Assembly: GCF_019429485.1 (NCBI RefSeq)
Contig: NZ_JAHXZN010000001.1
Coordinates: 1,054,001 to 1,118,000, forward strand
Origin: Sphingomonas citri
GTDB lineage: Bacteria; Pseudomonadota; Alphaproteobacteria; Sphingomonadales; Sphingomonadaceae
Length of the DNA: 64,000 nt
Reading direction: 5' to 3'
Shown here: piece after piece, positions 47,631 to 58,980 of the stretch
Layout of the letters: each line of letters begins with the position of its first letter
Numbering within the stretch: the first letter of the stretch is position 1
Position numbers and translations under genes: made by a program
The notes under the pieces: generated by a model
The model's database searches: none
What the model saw: only the letters and a program-made list of their open reading frames with translations
Told to the model about the DNA's origin: nothing

Positions 47631-49403
47631 ATGACCGATCCTGCCGCCGATAGTCCGATGCGCCGCGCCGTGGCGCTGTGCCGCCGCCATGTCGCGGCGG
47701 CCTTCGGATTCAGTGCCCTGGTCAACGTGCTCTACATCGCGCCGACCTTGTACATGCTCCAGGTCTACGATCGGGTTGTGCCGACGCAGGGGCAGCTCAC
47801 CCTGTTGTTCCTGACGCTGGTGCTGCTCTTCGCGCTGGTCACGCTGTCGCTGCTCGACCGCGTGCGCACGCGGCTGCTGGTGCGCGCGGGCGTGCAGCTC
47901 GACGCCGCGCTCGCGCCGGCGCTGCTCGACTCGACGCTGGGCCGCCCCGACCTGCCGATGGCGCGCCAGGCGCTGCGCGAGTTCGATACGTTGCGCCAGA
48001 CGCTGAGCGGCGCGGGCGTGCTCGCGCTGTTCGACGCGCCCTGGACGCCGATCTACATCTTCGTCTGCTTCCTCGTTCACCCAGCGATCGGCGCGGTGGC
48101 GCTGGTCGGCGGCACGATCCTGCCCGTGCTCGCGTGGCGCAACGAGCGCGCGACCCGCACCGCGCTCGAGCGCGCCCAGGTCGCCGCCGCCAGCAGCTAC
48201 GCCAGCCAGGAAGCGATGCTCGGCGGCGCCGAGGCGGTGCGCGCGCTCGGCATGCGCCGCGCGATGGTGGCGCGCCAGCTGCGGCTGCGCGAGGCGATGC
48301 TGGCGCAGCAGACCGCGGCGGGCTTCACCGGCGGCAATTACCTCACCGCGACCAAGTTCGTGCGGCTCGCCCTGCAGAGCCTGGCGCTCGGGCTGGGCGC
48401 GCTGCTGGCGATCGACAATCAGATCTCGGCGGGGGCGATCTTCGCTTCCTCCTTCCTGATCGCGCGCGCGCTCGCGCCGATCGAGCAGCTGATCGGCGGG
48501 TGGAAGGGGATCGCCCAGGCGTTCGGCAGCTACCGCCGGCTTGACAAGCTGCTGATCGAGACGCAGCACGCCGCGCCTGCCACCCAGCTGCCCGCCCCGC
48601 GCGGCGCGATCGCGCTGGAAGGTGTGACGTTGCTCAACGACACGCGCGACGGCACGATCGTCTCCGACGTGACGCTCCAGATCGCGCCGGGCGAGGTGGT
48701 GGCGATGATTGGGCCCAGCGGCGCGGGAAAGTCGACACTGGCGCGGATCATCGCCGGCGCGGTCCGCCCCGATCGCGGCCGCGTGCGGATCGACGGCGCC
48801 GATCTCGGCGACTGGGACCCGGAGCGGCTCGCCGCGCACGTCGGCTACCTGCCGCAGGAACCGACGCTGTTCGCGGGCACGATCAAAGAGAATATCGCGC
48901 GCTTCCGCGGTGAGCTGGGCGAGGACAGCGCCGCGCTCGACGCCGCCGCCATCGCCGCGACCGAGCGCGCCCGCGCGCGCGAGCTGGTGCAGCGGCTGCC
49001 GAGCGGCTTCGATCACCAGCTCAAGCCCGGCGGGCGCGGCCTCTCCGCCGGCCAGTCGCAGCGGGTCGCGCTGGCACGCGCGATGTACGGCGACCCGGCG
49101 CTGCTGGTACTCGACGAGCCCAACGCGCATCTCGACTCGGAAGGCGACGCCGCGCTGCTCGCCGCGATCGATCACTACAAGCGCGCCGGCCATACCATCC
49201 TGGTGGTCAGCCATAAGCTCGGCATCCTGCCGGTGGTCGACAAGCTGCTGCTGATGCGGGGCGGCCGGGCCGAGCTCTTCGGCCCGCGCGACGAGGTGCT
49301 CCAGCGCATCGCACCGCCCAAGCTGCGCACCGTCCCCGCCGGCGGGACCGCGCCCGCACCTGCCCCCGCCGCCGACCTCCCCACTCCCGCCGCGAGCGCC
49401 TGA
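47631..49403 (+). CDS. Type I secretion ABC transporter (PrtD/AprD type)
   Basis: A 590-residue ABC half-transporter. The membrane domain occupies about residues 20-300, and the nucleotide domain has Walker A GPSGAGKSTL, signature LSAGQSQRVALARAM and Walker B LLVLDEPNAHLD. The LSAGQ form is typical of the PrtD protease/lipase exporter group. The ATG at 47631 has GGAG about 10 bases ahead; the open frame 10 codons upstream is less likely. A TTAACCAA sequence at 47585-47592 precedes it. It ends one base before its adaptor gene; no TolC or substrate gene is near. Confidence 0.9.
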   Translation: MTDPAADSPMRRAVALCRRHVAAAFGFSALVNVLYIAPTLYMLQVYDRVVPTQGQLTLLFLTLVLLFALVTLSLLDRVRTRLLVRAGVQLDAALAPALLDSTLGRPDLPMARQALREFDTLRQTLSGAGVLALFDAPWTPIYIFVCFLVHPAIGAVALVGGTILPVLAWRNERATRTALERAQVAAASSYASQEAMLGGAEAVRALGMRRAMVARQLRLREAMLAQQTAAGFTGGNYLTATKFVRLALQSLALGLGALLAIDNQISAGAIFASSFLIARALAPIEQLIGGWKGIAQAFGSYRRLDKLLIETQHAAPATQLPAPRGAIALEGVTLLNDTRDGTIVSDVTLQIAPGEVVAMIGPSGAGKSTLARIIAGAVRPDRGRVRIDGADLGDWDPERLAAHVGYLPQEPTLFAGTIKENIARFRGELGEDSAALDAAAIAATERARARELVQRLPSGFDHQLKPGGRGLSAGQSQRVALARAMYGDPALLVLDEPNAHLDSEGDAALLAAIDHYKRAGHTILVVSHKLGILPVVDKLLLMRGGRAELFGPRDEVLQRIAPPKLRTVPAGGTAPAPAPAADLPTPAASA

Positions 49404-49404
49404 C

Positions 49405-50745
49405 ATGGCCAGCCTGCCGATCACCGACACCGTCCACCTGCCCGCCGACCCGCGCCGCGACATCCGCGCCGGGATCGTCGTCGCGACCTTGTTCTTCGTG
49501 CTCTTCCTCGGCTGGGCCGCCTTCGCGCGGCTCGACGCCGCCGCTTACGCCGAGGGCGTGCTCCAGGTCTCGGGCCAGCGCCAGACGGTGCAGCACCGCG
49601 ACGGCGGCGTGGTGCAGGCCATCCTCGTCCGCGAGGGCGAGCGCGTCCGGCGCGGGCAGCTGCTGATCCGGCTCGCCTCGCCCGAGGTGCGCGCCACCGA
49701 GCGCGCACTCGCCTCTCAGGCAATTCGGTTGCTGGCGCAGCGCGCGCGGCTCCAGGCCGAGCAGCTCGGCCAGGGGCAGATCGCGACCCCGGTCGAGTTC
49801 GCGTCGATGCCCGAGGAGGACAAGCCCGAGATCGCGCTGGCGATGCGGCTCCAGCAGACCGAGCTGCGCGCGCGCACCGCGACGCTCGCCGCGCAGCGCG
49901 ACGCGCTCGGCCAGCGCGGCGCCCAGTCGCGCGAGCAGGGCCGCGGCTACGGCGAGCAGGTCGTCTCGGCGCAGGAGCAGCTGCGGCTGCTCGACGCGCA
50001 GCTCGACGCGCTGCGGCCCGTCGCCGCCAAGGGCTTCGTCTCGCAGACCCGCCTGCGCGAGCTGGAGCGGATGCGGGCCGAGCTGCAGGGCCAACGCGGC
50101 CAATATGCCGCCAGCGTGGCGCAGACGCGCGAGGCCGCGCGTGAGAGCCAGATCGAGCGGCTCGAGGCCGAACGCACCTTCAGCGAGCGCACCGCCGCCG
50201 ACCTGCGGGACGTCGAGACCAAGCTGGGCGATGTGCTGCCCAAGCTGGGCGCGGCGCGCGACCAGCTGGCGCGGACCGAGATCCGCTCGCCCGCGACCGG
50301 CGCGGTGGTGGGGCTGACGGTGTTCACCCTCGGCGGCGTGATCGCGCCGGGGCAGAAGCTGATGGACGTGGTGCCCGAGCGGACGCCGCTGCGCATCCAG
50401 GCGCGCATCTCGCCCGACGACGCCGACGACCTCAATGTCGGCCAGAGGACGCTCGTGAAATTCCCCAGCCTGCACGAGCGCGACCTGCCCGAGCTGACCG
50501 GCGAGCTGACCCGCCTGTCGGCCGACAGCTTCACCGACGAGAAAACCGGTCGCAGCTATTTCACCGGCGAGGTGGTGGTGCCGCCGTCGCAGCTGCGGCT
50601 GCTATCGAGTTTCCGCGGCAAGGACTTCCAGCTGCGCGCCGGCATGCCCGCGCAGGTGCTGATCCCGCTGCGCAAACGCACCGCGCTCGACTATGCGGTG
50701 GAGCCGCTGGTGGGCGGCTTCTGGGCCTCGTTCCGCGAGCACTGA
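49405..50745 (+). CDS. HlyD/PrtE-family periplasmic adaptor of type I secretion
   Basis: A 446-residue membrane-fusion protein with one N-terminal membrane segment (ATLFFVLFLGWAAFARL), a lipoyl/biotinyl-like half (VLQVSGQRQTVQHRDGGVVQAILVREGERVRRGQLLIRL) and long coiled coils (residues about 90-280) that reach TolC. The C-terminal half has ATGAVVGLTVFTLGGVIAPGQKLMDVVP. It is one base downstream of the ABC gene and together they make two of the three T1SS parts. Confidence 0.9.
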   Translation: MASLPITDTVHLPADPRRDIRAGIVVATLFFVLFLGWAAFARLDAAAYAEGVLQVSGQRQTVQHRDGGVVQAILVREGERVRRGQLLIRLASPEVRATERALASQAIRLLAQRARLQAEQLGQGQIATPVEFASMPEEDKPEIALAMRLQQTELRARTATLAAQRDALGQRGAQSREQGRGYGEQVVSAQEQLRLLDAQLDALRPVAAKGFVSQTRLRELERMRAELQGQRGQYAASVAQTREAARESQIERLEAERTFSERTAADLRDVETKLGDVLPKLGAARDQLARTEIRSPATGAVVGLTVFTLGGVIAPGQKLMDVVPERTPLRIQARISPDDADDLNVGQRTLVKFPSLHERDLPELTGELTRLSADSFTDEKTGRSYFTGEVVVPPSQLRLLSSFRGKDFQLRAGMPAQVLIPLRKRTALDYAVEPLVGGFWASFREH

Positions 50746-51149
50746 TGGGGCGGAGAGGGTCTGGCGGGCTCCTGTCACACACTCGCGTCCTCCCCTTTTT
50801 CTTCATTGCCGCGAAGGCTGGAGTCCAGACGCGCTATCCTCCGTTGGGGGGCGGGGCGGGTTCTCCCAGCATTCTGAGGACAACGTCTCGCTTCCTAATC
50901 GCCTGAGGCGACGTACGCGCCGCTCACGAAAGTCCGCGCGTCTGCTTCCCCTGCGCGGGGATGACGGAAGGGCGGGACAGAGTGCGGCAACAAAGTTCCG
51001 TCTCATCGACTCGCCTCGTCGACGATGTGCCTCATTCTGGCGCTCGATCACTTAGCATTAACCATCTCCGGCGTAGAGCGACCGCGTTCCGAACGATTAG
51101 CAATCGGCGACGACGGGACGCCTTTCCAGCTCCAGCGACGAGACCGATC
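50746..51149. other. 404-bp intergenic region before the second ABC gene
   Basis: No gene is supported; short open frames here are not protein-like. It holds a fragment resembling the end of the palindromic repeats (CGCGGGGATGACGG near 50950) and an exact TTAACCAT (51058-51065) 85 bases before the ABC start. The left part is C/T-rich. No clear promoter was assigned. Confidence 0.55.
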
Positions 51150-52955
<1,806 letters not shown>

Positions 52956-53224
52956 GCGCGGGCGGGGCGTGAGGGGCGGTTGGCAAGCATTCCTCCCCGC
53001 TCCCGGGAAAGGGGACCAGCCGCAGGCTGGCGGAGGAGGGCTTCCTCAGGCGCTGCGCCAATGAAGGATCCCCCTTCAGCGCGCCCTTGGCGCGCGGTCC
53101 CCCTCCCCGTGCCGGGGAAGATCTCCGTTGTGGGCGCCGTCCTCAGAGTGAGCATAGTCGATCTTACGCCCGCCCCGCCGCTACATCGGTCGACGCTCGA
53201 GGTCCCGCGCGCGATAGACACGTG
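52956..53224. repeat. Mosaic intergenic region with short inverted repeats
   Basis: 269 bp without a gene. It holds CCAGCC GCA GGCTGG (53016-53030), GC-rich blocks such as TCCTCCCCGCTCCCGGGAAAGG and GCGCGCCCTTGGCGCGC, and a CCCTCCCCGTGCCGGGGAAG stretch. It resembles a collage of repeat-element pieces, partly overlapping the UDG-like gene leader. Confidence 0.5.
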
Positions 53225-53794
53225 ATGTCCTCGGACCTCGGCGCCCATATCCCACTCGAACACTGGCGCTCGCAGCTCGCCACCGGTGGGCGCGAGGTCC
53301 CCGGCTTCGACCCGAACGACGGCGGCGCCGCGGCGCGATTGCTTCTCCTCCTCGAGACCCCTGGCGCGCATGGCCCGGCGATCGTCTCGCGCGACCACGC
53401 CACGGGCACATCGCGCAACCTCAAGCGCTTCCTCGCCGACGCCGGCATCGAGCGGCACGACACGCTGCTGTGGAACGCGGTGCCGTGGAATGTCCACGCC
53501 CGCGGCGAGCGCAACCGCCCACTCCGCCGTGGCGAGATCGTCGAGGATCTCGCGCTCCTGCCGCCGCTGCTTCACCTGCTGCCGCGGCTGGACGTAGTGG
53601 TACTCGCCGGCCGGGTCGCGCGTGAGGCCGCCGCGCTGGTCGAGCGCGAGCGGCCTCACGTCGAGGTCCTGACGATGCCGCACCCGTCGCCCACCTATGT
53701 CTGTACCAGCCCAGCGGTGCCGCGGGCGATCGCCGCGACGCTCGCCGAGGCCGCGGCGCGGCTCAGTCGAGCCGGCGCGCCAGTTCCACGTTGA
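53225..53794 (+). CDS. Uracil-DNA glycosylase superfamily protein
   Basis: A 189-residue protein whose N-terminal half has ARLLLLLETPGAHGP and the region LLWNAVPWN, and whose C-terminal motif is MPHPSPTYV. These correspond to the uracil-DNA-glycosylase fold motifs, though the first motif (LETPG) is not the classic GQDPYH or GEAPG. Family membership is clear, exact class and activity are not. The ATG at 53225 starts MSSDLGAHIPLEHW. The 3' end overlaps the convergent transporter gene by 32 bp. Confidence 0.72.
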   Translation: MSSDLGAHIPLEHWRSQLATGGREVPGFDPNDGGAAARLLLLLETPGAHGPAIVSRDHATGTSRNLKRFLADAGIERHDTLLWNAVPWNVHARGERNRPLRRGEIVEDLALLPPLLHLLPRLDVVVLAGRVAREAAALVERERPHVEVLTMPHPSPTYVCTSPAVPRAIAATLAEAAARLSRAGAPVPR

Positions 53795-55085
53795 GCCCCA
53801 GCGCCGCGAGCGTGCCGAGCGCGCCCGAGAGCAGGTACGCTCCCGCTGCGACCAGTCCGAACGCCTGGGTCAGCGCCAGCGCGGCGAGCGGTGCGAAACC
53901 GGCGCCGAACAGCCAGGCGAGGTCCGAGGTCAGCGCCGCGCCGGTGTAGCGGGCGCGCTTCGGGAAGTTGCTCGTCACCGCGCCCGACGACTGGCCAAAC
54001 GACAGGCCGAGCAGCAGAAAGCCCATCACCATGAACAGCACCTCGCCCGCGCGGCCGCCGTTAAGCAGCTGCGGCGCGAACCCGCTGTAGGCCGCGATGC
54101 CCGCCGCGGTGTAGCCGAGCACGCTGCGCCGGCCGATCCGGTCGGCCAGCAGCCCCGACAGCACGATAGCGCCGAGCCCGACCACGCCACCGATCGTCTC
54201 GATCAGCAGGAAGCTGGCGATGTCTTCGCGCGTGAACAGGTTGACCCAGGACAGCGGGAACACCGTCACCATGTGAAACAGGGCGAAGCTGGCGAGCGGC
54301 GCGAACGCGCCGATGATGATGTTGCGCCACTGCGCCTTCACCGTGGCGCCGACCGGCGAAGGGGTGAGCTCGCGGCTCTTGAACAGCTCGGTGTATTCGG
54401 GCGTGACGACGATGCGCAGTCGCGCGAACAGCGCCACCACGTTGAGCGCGAACGCCACGAAGAACGGGTAGCGCCAACCCCAGGAAATGAAATCCTCCGC
54501 GGGTAGGGTCGAGACGAAGAAGGCGAACAGCGCGCTCGCCACCACCAGGCCCAGCGGTGCGCCGAGCTGGGGCACCATCGCCCACCAGCCGCGCTGCTTC
54601 TCGGGCGCGTTGAGCGCGAGCAGCGAGGCCAGCCCATCCCACGCGCCGCCCAGCGCAATGCCCTGACCGATGCGGAACAGCGCCAGCAGGATCGCCGACC
54701 AGCCGCCGATCTCGGCATAGCCGGGCAGGAAGGCGACCAGCACGGTCGACGTGCCGAGCAGGAAAAGCGCCATCGTCAGCTTGGTGCCCCGGCCATGGCG
54801 GCGATCGACCCACATGAAGATCTGCGTGCCGATCGGGCGCGCGATGAACGCCAGCGGGAACAGCGCGAACGACCACAACGTGGCGGTGATCCGCTCCATG
54901 TACGGGAACACCACCGTCGGAAACACCAGCACCGACGCGATGGCGTAGACGAAGAAGTCGAAGAATTCCGACGTTCGTCCGATGATCACGCCGATCGCGA
55001 TCTCGCCGGGACGGACCTGATGGTCGTCCCGCGTGTTGACGTTGCGGGCGCCGCGCTCGAGCGGCGCGGAGTGTGCGGTGGCCAT
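53763..55085 (-). CDS. MHS-family MFS transporter
   Basis: A 440-residue 12-segment transporter of the metabolite:H+ symporter group, with IGRTSEFFDFFVYAIASVLVFP at the start and the RPIGTQIFMWVDRRHGRG loop with its basic residues, then a PEKQRGWWAM loop. Relatives carry organic acids or osmolytes such as betaine or shikimate; substrate unknown. It is divergent from cyoA and its end overlaps the UDG-like gene. Confidence 0.86.
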   Translation of the reverse strand: MATAHSAPLERGARNVNTRDDHQVRPGEIAIGVIIGRTSEFFDFFVYAIASVLVFPTVVFPYMERITATLWSFALFPLAFIARPIGTQIFMWVDRRHGRGTKLTMALFLLGTSTVLVAFLPGYAEIGGWSAILLALFRIGQGIALGGAWDGLASLLALNAPEKQRGWWAMVPQLGAPLGLVVASALFAFFVSTLPAEDFISWGWRYPFFVAFALNVVALFARLRIVVTPEYTELFKSRELTPSPVGATVKAQWRNIIIGAFAPLASFALFHMVTVFPLSWVNLFTREDIASFLLIETIGGVVGLGAIVLSGLLADRIGRRSVLGYTAAGIAAYSGFAPQLLNGGRAGEVLFMVMGFLLLGLSFGQSSGAVTSNFPKRARYTGAALTSDLAWLFGAGFAPLAALALTQAFGLVAAGAYLLSGALGTLAALGLNVELARRLD

Positions 55086-55147
55086 TCTATGTTCCCGATC
55101 GGACGTATCTCGCGGCTCCTTAGCCTAACTGCCACAACGCCGGGATG

Positions 55148-55160
55148 GGACAAAATGTCC
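55148..55160. promoter_or_regulatory. Inverted repeat upstream of cyoA
   Basis: GGACA AAA TGTCC is a perfect 5+3+5 inverted repeat 39 bases ahead of the cyoA ATG, in the 113-bp region shared with the divergent MHS transporter. It is a candidate binding site for a redox or oxygen regulator; no exact consensus was matched. Confidence 0.4.
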
Positions 55161-55198
55161 TATTCCGCTGCGCCGCAGCAAAGCCTAGCTGCGCGCCC

Positions 55199-56335
55199 AT
55201 GATCCCCCTGCCCTCTCCCTCGCCTTCGCGGCGCCTGGCGTCGCTCGCGCCGCGCCTGCTCGCGCTCGGCGCGCTGGCCCTGCTCGGCGGCTGCGACACC
55301 GTGGTCATGAACCCCGCCGGCGACGTCGCCGTGCAGCAGTCGAACCTGATCATCTGGTCGGTCGTGCTGATGCTGCTGATCATCGTGCCGGTGATGGCGC
55401 TGACGGTGCTGTTCGCGTGGCGATATCGAGAGACCAACACCGAGGCCACCTACGAGCCCGACTGGGACCATTCAACCGGCCTCGAGCTGGTGATCTGGTC
55501 GGCGCCGCTGCTGATCATCATCGCGCTGGGCGCGCTGACCTGGGTAGCGACGCACACGCTCGACCCCTATCGCCCCCTCGCGCGCACCGCGCCGGGCAAA
55601 CCGGTCGCCGCGACCGATCGCCCGCTCGAGGTGCAGGTGGTCTCGCTCGATTGGAAGTGGCTGTTCATCTACCCCGAGCAGGGGATCGCGACGGTCAACG
55701 AGCTGGTCGTGCCGGTGAACCGGCCGGTCAAGTTCACCATGACCTCGTCCAGCGTGATGAACGCTCTCTGGGTGCCGGCGATGGCCGGCATGGTCTATAC
55801 CATGCCGGGCATGGAGACGGTGCTGCACGGCGTGCTCAACCGTACCGGCAAGTTCGCTGGTCGCTCGGGGAACTACTCGGGGGCGGGCTTCTCGCACATG
55901 ACCTTCTGGACCCACTCGGTCTCGCCCGCGCGGTTCGAGCAATGGGCCGCCGGGGTGAAGCAGAACCGCTGGCGCCTCGACACAGCTTCCTATCTGAAGC
56001 TGGAGCAGCCGACCGAGAAGGTGCCGCCGCTCGGCTTCGGCAGCGTCGACCCCACGCTGTTCCGCCGCGTCGTCGCGATCTGCGTCAAGCCGGGCACCGA
56101 CTGCATGCAGGGTATGTCGCACGCGGGGCCGGCGGTGAACGACCGCGCGCCGCGCGCGGGCGAGGCCGAGGGAGCGCTGACGCGTGACCCGTCCGAGAAG
56201 GGCGAGTCGCCGCACCTCAGCGCGCCGCACGGCCAGGCCCCGGGCCAGAACGATCCCGGCGCCGGCAGCAACCGCAACATGACCGAGCTTCACCTTCCGG
56301 CGCCGCTTCGCGCCCGTGCCTCGAAGGAGGCCTGA
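55199..56335 (+). CDS. cyoA: Cytochrome bo3 quinol oxidase subunit II
   Basis: A 378-residue subunit II with a lipobox (LLGGC, Cys32), two membrane segments and the periplasmic cupredoxin-like domain. The CuA ligand cysteines of cytochrome c oxidases are absent, as expected for quinol oxidases. The C-terminal third has a Cys pair (ICVKPGTDCMQGMS) and a long charged tail. The ATG at 55199 has only a weak ribosome-binding site; upstream in-frame codons are not better. First gene of the cyo operon. Confidence 0.93.
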   Translation: MIPLPSPSPSRRLASLAPRLLALGALALLGGCDTVVMNPAGDVAVQQSNLIIWSVVLMLLIIVPVMALTVLFAWRYRETNTEATYEPDWDHSTGLELVIWSAPLLIIIALGALTWVATHTLDPYRPLARTAPGKPVAATDRPLEVQVVSLDWKWLFIYPEQGIATVNELVVPVNRPVKFTMTSSSVMNALWVPAMAGMVYTMPGMETVLHGVLNRTGKFAGRSGNYSGAGFSHMTFWTHSVSPARFEQWAAGVKQNRWRLDTASYLKLEQPTEKVPPLGFGSVDPTLFRRVVAICVKPGTDCMQGMSHAGPAVNDRAPRAGEAEGALTRDPSEKGESPHLSAPHGQAPGQNDPGAGSNRNMTELHLPAPLRARASKEA

Positions 56336-56341
56336 GGACCT

Positions 56342-58342
56342 ATGTCGGACGATCTCATCAAGACGATCTTCGGACGGCTCTCGCTCGAGAGCTTCCCGAT
56401 CCACGAACCGATCCTGATCGGCACCTTCGCGATGGTGGCGCTCGGCGGCGCCGCGCTGCTGGGCGCGCTGACCTACTTCCGCCTGTGGGGCTATCTCTGG
56501 AAGGAGTGGTTCACCAGCGTCGATCACAAGAAGATCGGCATCATGTACATCGTGCTGGCGCTGGTGATGTTCCTGCGCGGCTTCGCCGACGCGCTGATGA
56601 TGCGCGCGCAGCAGGCGATCGCCTTCGGCGGCAACGAGGGATTCCTGCCTGCACACCATTACGACCAGGTGTTCACCGCGCACGGCGTGATCATGATTTT
56701 CTTCGTGGCGATGCCGTTCGTCACCGGGCTGATGAACTATGTGGTGCCGCTGCAGATCGGCGCGCGCGACGTCAGCTTCCCGTTCCTCAACAATTTCAGC
56801 TTCTGGATGACGGTCAGCGGTGCGGTCATCGTGATGATGAGCCTGTTCGTCGGCGAGTTCGCGCGAACCGGCTGGCTGGCGATGGCGCCGCTGTCGGGGA
56901 TCGACTATTCGCCCGATGTCGGCGTCGACTATTACGTCTGGGCATTGCAGATCGCGGGCGTCGGTACCTTGCTCTCCGGCGTCAACCTGCTCGCCACCAT
57001 CATCAAGATGCGCGCGCCGGGCATGACGCTGATGCAGATGCCGATCTTCACCTGGTCGGCGCTGGTCACCAACGTGCTGATCGTGGCGGCCTTCCCGGTG
57101 CTGACCGCGGTGCTGGCGATGCTGAGCCTCGACCGCTACGTCGGCACCAACTTCTTCACCAACACCGGTGGGGGCAACCCCATGATGTACACCAACATGA
57201 TCTGGATCTGGGGCCACCCGGAGGTGTATATCCTCATCCTGCCCGCGTTCGGTGTCTTCTCGGAGGTGGTCTCCACCTTCTCGGGCAAGCGGCTGTTCGG
57301 CTACACGTCGATGGTCTACGCGCTGATCGTCATCTGCATCCTGTCGTACCTGGTGTGGCTGCACCATTTCTTCACGATGGGCTCGGGCGCGAGCGTCAAC
57401 AGCTTCTTCGGCATCACAACGATGATCATCTCGATCCCGACGGGGGCGAAGATCTTCAACTGGATGTTCACGATGTATCGCGGGCGCATCCGGTTCGAGC
57501 TGCCGATGATGTGGGCCGTCGCCTTCATGCTGACCTTTGTGATCGGCGGCATGACCGGCGTGATGCTGGCGGTGCCCCCGGCCGACTTCCAGTTCCACAA
57601 CTCGCTGTTCCTCGTGGCGCACTTCCACAACGTGATCATCGGCGGCGTGCTGTTCGGCATGTTCGCTGGCGTGAACTACTGGTGGCCCAAGGCCTTCGGC
57701 TTCAAGCTCGACAAGTTCTGGGGCACGATCAGCTTCTGGTGCTGGGTGGTGGGCTTCTGGGTCGCCTTCACGCCGCTGTACGTGCTGGGCCTGATGGGCG
57801 TCACCCGCCGCCTGCGCGCCTTCGACGATCCCAGCCTGCAGATATGGTTCGTGATCGCCGCCGTCGGCGCGCTGATCATCGCCGCCGGCATCGGTTCGAT
57901 GCTGATTCAGTTCTACGTGAGCATCCGCGACCGCGAGAAGCTGCGCGATTTCACCGGCGACCCGTGGAACGGTCGCACGCTGGAGTGGGCCACTTCGTCG
58001 CCCCCGCCGGCGTATAATTTCGCCTTCTCGCCGGTGATCCACGACCTCGACGCGTGGCACGACATGAAGCAGCGCAAGGCCGAGCGGCCGACCGAGGGCT
58101 TCCGCGCGATCCACATGCCCAAGAACACGGGCGCTGGCATCATCCTGGCCGGGCTGTCGACCGTCTTCGGCGTCGCCATGATCTGGTACATCTGGTGGCT
58201 CGCCGCGCTCGCTTTCGTCGCGCTGCTCGCCGTCGCGATCGGCCATACCTTCAACTATGACCGCGACTTCCACATCCCCGCCGAGGATGTCGTGAAGAAC
58301 GAAGACGCGCGCACCCGCGCGCTCCAGAGCGCGGGGATCTGA
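56342..58342 (+). CDS. cyoB: Cytochrome bo3 quinol oxidase subunit I
   Basis: The 666-residue catalytic subunit reduces O2 to water and pumps protons. Haem and copper ligands are in place: His114, His292 and Tyr296 (WGHPEVY), His341/342, His427 and His429 (HFHN). The quinol-site residues known from E. coli (Arg71, Asp75, His98) correspond to Arg79, Asp83 and His106 here, confirming a quinol rather than a cytochrome c oxidase. It lies 6 bp after cyoA. Confidence 0.97.
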   Translation: MSDDLIKTIFGRLSLESFPIHEPILIGTFAMVALGGAALLGALTYFRLWGYLWKEWFTSVDHKKIGIMYIVLALVMFLRGFADALMMRAQQAIAFGGNEGFLPAHHYDQVFTAHGVIMIFFVAMPFVTGLMNYVVPLQIGARDVSFPFLNNFSFWMTVSGAVIVMMSLFVGEFARTGWLAMAPLSGIDYSPDVGVDYYVWALQIAGVGTLLSGVNLLATIIKMRAPGMTLMQMPIFTWSALVTNVLIVAAFPVLTAVLAMLSLDRYVGTNFFTNTGGGNPMMYTNMIWIWGHPEVYILILPAFGVFSEVVSTFSGKRLFGYTSMVYALIVICILSYLVWLHHFFTMGSGASVNSFFGITTMIISIPTGAKIFNWMFTMYRGRIRFELPMMWAVAFMLTFVIGGMTGVMLAVPPADFQFHNSLFLVAHFHNVIIGGVLFGMFAGVNYWWPKAFGFKLDKFWGTISFWCWVVGFWVAFTPLYVLGLMGVTRRLRAFDDPSLQIWFVIAAVGALIIAAGIGSMLIQFYVSIRDREKLRDFTGDPWNGRTLEWATSSPPPAYNFAFSPVIHDLDAWHDMKQRKAERPTEGFRAIHMPKNTGAGIILAGLSTVFGVAMIWYIWWLAALAFVALLAVAIGHTFNYDRDFHIPAEDVVKNEDARTRALQSAGI

Positions 58343-58347
58343 GACCG

Positions 58348-58980
58348 ATGAGCACGATGACGCAGACTCCGCCCGGCACGGAAAACCCGGTCTTCTACGA
58401 CCTCGACGAGCACGAGCATCCGCCGGGGCACAGCACGATGCTGGGCTTCTGGCTCTACCTGATGAGCGACTGCCTCATCTTCGCGATGCTGTTCGCCGCC
58501 TATGGCGTGTACGGCGGCAGCTACGCGGGCGGGCCGACCGCGCGCGAGCTGTTCGAGCTGCCGCTGGTGGCGGTGAACACGACGATGCTGCTGCTGTCGT
58601 CGATCACCTATGGCTTCGCGATGATCAGCGCGGACGAGCGCAAGCGGGGTGCGGTGCTCAGCTGGCTCGCGATCACCGCGCTGTTCGGCGCCGCCTTCCT
58701 CGCGATCGAGCTCTACGAGTTCAGCAACCTCATTCACGAGGGTGCGGGGCCGCAGCGCTCGGCCTTCCTCTCGTCCTTCTTCACCTTGGTGGGGACGCAC
58801 GGGCTGCACGTCACCTTCGGCCTCATCTGGCTGGGGACGCTGATGGTGCAGGTGTCGCGCCGCGGGCTGGTCGACGCCAACCTGCGCCGGCTGCAGTGTC
58901 TGTCGCTGTTCTGGCACTTCCTCGACGTCATCTGGATCGGCGTCTTCACCTTCGTCTATCTGCTGGGAGTGCTGCGCTGA
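58348..58980 (+). CDS. cyoC: Cytochrome bo3 quinol oxidase subunit III
   Basis: A 210-residue subunit with five membrane segments (first MLGFWLYLMSDCLIFAMLFAAYGVY). It carries the family pattern GTHGLHVTFGLIWLGTLM. It ends in TGATG, sharing one base with cyoD. Confidence 0.95.
   Translation: MSTMTQTPPGTENPVFYDLDEHEHPPGHSTMLGFWLYLMSDCLIFAMLFAAYGVYGGSYAGGPTARELFELPLVAVNTTMLLLSSITYGFAMISADERKRGAVLSWLAITALFGAAFLAIELYEFSNLIHEGAGPQRSAFLSSFFTLVGTHGLHVTFGLIWLGTLMVQVSRRGLVDANLRRLQCLSLFWHFLDVIWIGVFTFVYLLGVLR

Noticed and set aside
55472..58273. 933-codon open frame on the minus strand opposite cyoA and cyoB
   Set aside because: His/Asp/Arg-rich antisense shadow of the oxidase genes, whose catalytic residues are all in place on the plus strand.
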